Source: Candidatus Zhuqueibacterota bacterium (GTDB lineage Bacteria > Zhuqueibacterota > Zhuqueibacteria > Residuimicrobiales > Oceaniaggregativiventaceae). From it: DNA of 33,903 nucleotides. This document shows, one piece after another, positions 32,173-33,903 of the stretch. The translations under genes were made by a program, and so were the position numbers. Within the stretch, counting starts at the first letter, position 1, and each line of letters begins with the position of its first letter. The stretch is taken from NCBI GenBank assembly GCA_014728085.1, contig WJMF01000202.1, forward strand, positions 1-33,903, read 5' to 3'. A model generated the notes under the pieces. It was not told where the DNA came from and searched no databases. It saw only the letters and a list, made by a program, of their open reading frames with translations.

Positions 32173-33899
32173 GATTTTTCCTCCTTGAGCAGCGGTAGGA
32201 TGACTGTAGCTGTACAACCGGGGCCATTCTGATTGTTTTGCAAAGAAACATCTCCCCCGTGCAGATGGGTGAGTCGTTTAACGATACCCAATCCCAGTCC
32301 GGATCCTTCTTGACGCGTCGTATAAAAAGGTTCAAAGATATGCGGAAGTATTTCACTGTCGATGCCGCTACCGCGATCAATCACCTCGATGCTGACCTTG
32401 TTCTGTTCATAATGCGGGTTGACCTTTATGGTAATGTCTTTGTTTTCCGGGCTGTGCTGGGCCGCATTTCTAAGCAAATTGATAAAAACCTGCTGCAACC
32501 GTGCCGGGTCACCCCAAATATTCAGCTCGTCCGAAGAGAGGCAACAAGATATCTGTCGTTCTGAATTTGCTGTCTTGAAATTTGAGATCGACTCCTCCAG
32601 AATAGAGGGCAATGATGACCTGGCGAAATTGTAATGTTCCACCGGTTTGCCCAAATCGAGCATATCATTGACCAAAACGGTCAATCGCTCGACCTGTGTT
32701 TGAATATGGTCGATGAAGGGTCTGTGTTCAGCCACTTCCTCGAAACGCTGCAAGAGGACATCACTGTTGGCGAGAATGGCGTTTAGAGGATTTTTTGCTT
32801 CATGCGCAAAAGAGGTGACCAGTTCGCCAAAAAATCGGTACTTTTCCGATTCCTGCAATTTTTGCTCTATCTCCATCTGTTCCAGCTTTTGAAAATCCAG
32901 AGAGGTTTTCAAATTTATCAATGTATTTTCCTGTTCCTCTCTTTCATCTTCCAACGAATCGTATTCCCGTTTCAATTTTTCCTGTCTCTCTTTAATTTCG
33001 GTAATATCCGCCTGGATGATTAAATAGTGAGACAATTCGCCATCATCCTGAAAAACAGGGGTAACGATGCAGTTATCTATTCTTTTCGTTTTCCTATGAT
33101 CATATCGAATAACAGTGCTTCTGTGTATGTTTTCCCTTTTGGTTTTATCTATGAATTGGCCATAATTCAAACTCTTCTGATTTTCTGTAAGGACCTCTAT
33201 CCTTTTTCCCAAAAACGCGTCGACCGGAATACTGACCATTTTGCGGTATCTGGTATTGGCATAGATGATCACCCTGTCTGCGTCGATCATAAGCACACCA
33301 ACAGGGATCTGATCAATAGCTTTATATAATGTTCTCAGGTTTTGCTGTGATAATTTCTTTTCCGTAATATCTTCGGTAATGCCGACGAACTGTTGCACGC
33401 TACCCCGGGAATCGGTTACCGGAAAGATGCGATCACGCAGCCAGATGACACTACCGTCTGCTTTGATCACACGGTAGTCGATATCCGTTTCACCTTCCTG
33501 CCAGCGTTTTTGTGTTCTCCGCAACTTTTCAAGGTCATCTTGATGGACCAGCCGGGTTAAATCAGGTATTTTGTTTCCCTGCACCGGAATCCCGAAAAAA
33601 TCCTCAAACCGGGGACTGATATAAATGCTGTCCCGGGTTTTCGGATCGTTGATGAAAAGGATCTGATCGAGTCTGGCGGCAATACTTTTAAAGCGCTCTT
33701 CGCTCTGCTCGAGAATATGTTGTAAATGATTTTTTTCTTCGAGTGTCTGTTCAAGATGATGCAGCAATTTATCGACTTTTTCGCTGGAAAGAGTAACGGC
33801 AGAAGCCCCGGAATTCTCAAACGTGGGCTGAAAAGCATCTCTCTTCAGTCCTTGAATCCACTCAAGTAAATCGAAAGAGGGCTCTGATTTTTTGATCAT
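32169..33899 (-). CDS. cytosolic PAS-domain sensor histidine kinase (NtrB-like)
   Basis: 576 aa. An N-terminal coiled coil (about 38-70) leads to a PAS-PAC domain (about 70-182, FVGITEDITEKK), a second PAS domain (about 190-305, LIIQADITEIKE), a coiled coil (305-355), a HisKA domain with H366 (SFAHEAKNPLNA) and an HATPase domain (N-box NLLRNAAQHS, G-boxes DRGSGID and GSGLGLGIV). There are no membrane helices, so it senses an internal signal such as redox, oxygen or a small ligand through PAS. It phosphorylates the co-encoded NtrC-type regulator. A TAA in frame directly before the ATG at 33899 means the gene cannot extend further upstream, so it is complete within the window. Its promoter lies outside. 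Confidence 0.92.
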   Translation of the reverse strand: MIKKSEPSFDLLEWIQGLKRDAFQPTFENSGASAVTLSSEKVDKLLHHLEQTLEEKNHLQHILEQSEERFKSIAARLDQILFINDPKTRDSIYISPRFEDFFGIPVQGNKIPDLTRLVHQDDLEKLRRTQKRWQEGETDIDYRVIKADGSVIWLRDRIFPVTDSRGSVQQFVGITEDITEKKLSQQNLRTLYKAIDQIPVGVLMIDADRVIIYANTRYRKMVSIPVDAFLGKRIEVLTENQKSLNYGQFIDKTKRENIHRSTVIRYDHRKTKRIDNCIVTPVFQDDGELSHYLIIQADITEIKERQEKLKREYDSLEDEREEQENTLINLKTSLDFQKLEQMEIEQKLQESEKYRFFGELVTSFAHEAKNPLNAILANSDVLLQRFEEVAEHRPFIDHIQTQVERLTVLVNDMLDLGKPVEHYNFARSSLPSILEESISNFKTANSERQISCCLSSDELNIWGDPARLQQVFINLLRNAAQHSPENKDITIKVNPHYEQNKVSIEVIDRGSGIDSEILPHIFEPFYTTRQEGSGLGLGIVKRLTHLHGGDVSLQNNQNGPGCTATVILPLLKEEKS

Positions 33900-33903
33900 T
33901 TAT

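Noticed and set aside
32173-32217. Upstream ATG adding 15 residues to the sigma-54 response regulator
   Set aside because: The extra residues lie before the receiver fold, and the strong AAGGAGG sits directly ahead of GTG 32172.

Overview
The window looks like a chromosomal segment from a Gram-negative bacterium of the FCB superphylum, probably near Calditrichota/candidate division KSB1 rather than classical Bacteroidota. This is an inference. It rests on three secreted proteins ending in type IX secretion (T9SS) sorting domains of the 'NYPNPFN' type, a PorV/PorQ-family outer-membrane protein, a TonB-dependent receptor with a carboxypeptidase-regulatory N-domain, and ordinary Shine-Dalgarno sites (AGGAGG) of the kind many Bacteroidota lack. 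No stretch longer than 300 bases lacks a gene. I see no CRISPR array, prophage or complete insertion sequence.

Region 1 (1-1.5 kb): a tRNA with a CAT anticodon and a membrane-anchored winged-helix regulator, both on the minus strand. The regulator is divergent from region 2. The shared upstream region carries TTAACG-type direct repeats on an 11-bp period, a plausible binding site.

Region 2 (1.7-23.4 kb, all plus strand): a pectin/homogalacturonan utilisation locus. In order it holds a TIM-barrel glycosidase-like lipoprotein, a secreted protein with two tandem carbohydrate-binding-like domains, a TonB-dependent receptor, a secreted FnIII/T9SS protein, a PorV-like protein, a PL1 pectate lyase (T9SS), a URO-D/MtaA-superfamily protein with an intact HxC...C zinc motif, a sodium:solute symporter with two hydrophilic insertions, two secreted proteins of unrecognised (probably glycosidase) families, and two GH28 polygalacturonases. 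The likely flow is cell-surface cleavage by the T9SS-exported lyase, uptake by the TonB receptor, periplasmic trimming by the GH28 enzymes and lipoproteins, then import by the symporter. There is no SusD. The receptor/FnIII-T9SS/PorV triad may replace it.

Region 3 (23.4-25.7 kb, plus strand): a compact encapsulin nanocompartment operon. It encodes a stand-alone GreA/GreB C-terminal-domain-like protein, an encapsulated ferritin (EncFtn) with a C-terminal cargo-loading peptide, the encapsulin shell protein, and, 9 nt later, a circularly permuted NlpC/P60 (YiiX-like) protein. Upstream is a near-consensus sigma-54 promoter abutting a 20-bp palindrome.

Region 4 (25.8-33.9 kb, minus strand, convergent with region 3): a cytosolic PAS histidine kinase and an NtrC-type regulator (4-bp overlap), a terminator-like palindrome, a second sigma-54-like promoter, then a CheY-like receiver, an unknown 138-aa protein, a second sigma-54 activator with a degenerate receiver, a doubtful small ORF, a TreT-like trehalose synthase, and a site-2 protease with CBS domains. 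Regions 3 and 4 together look like a sigma-54-controlled stress module joining iron storage or oxidative protection (encapsulin ferritin), a compatible solute (trehalose) and membrane proteolysis. This connection is the most interesting, and least proven, feature of the window.
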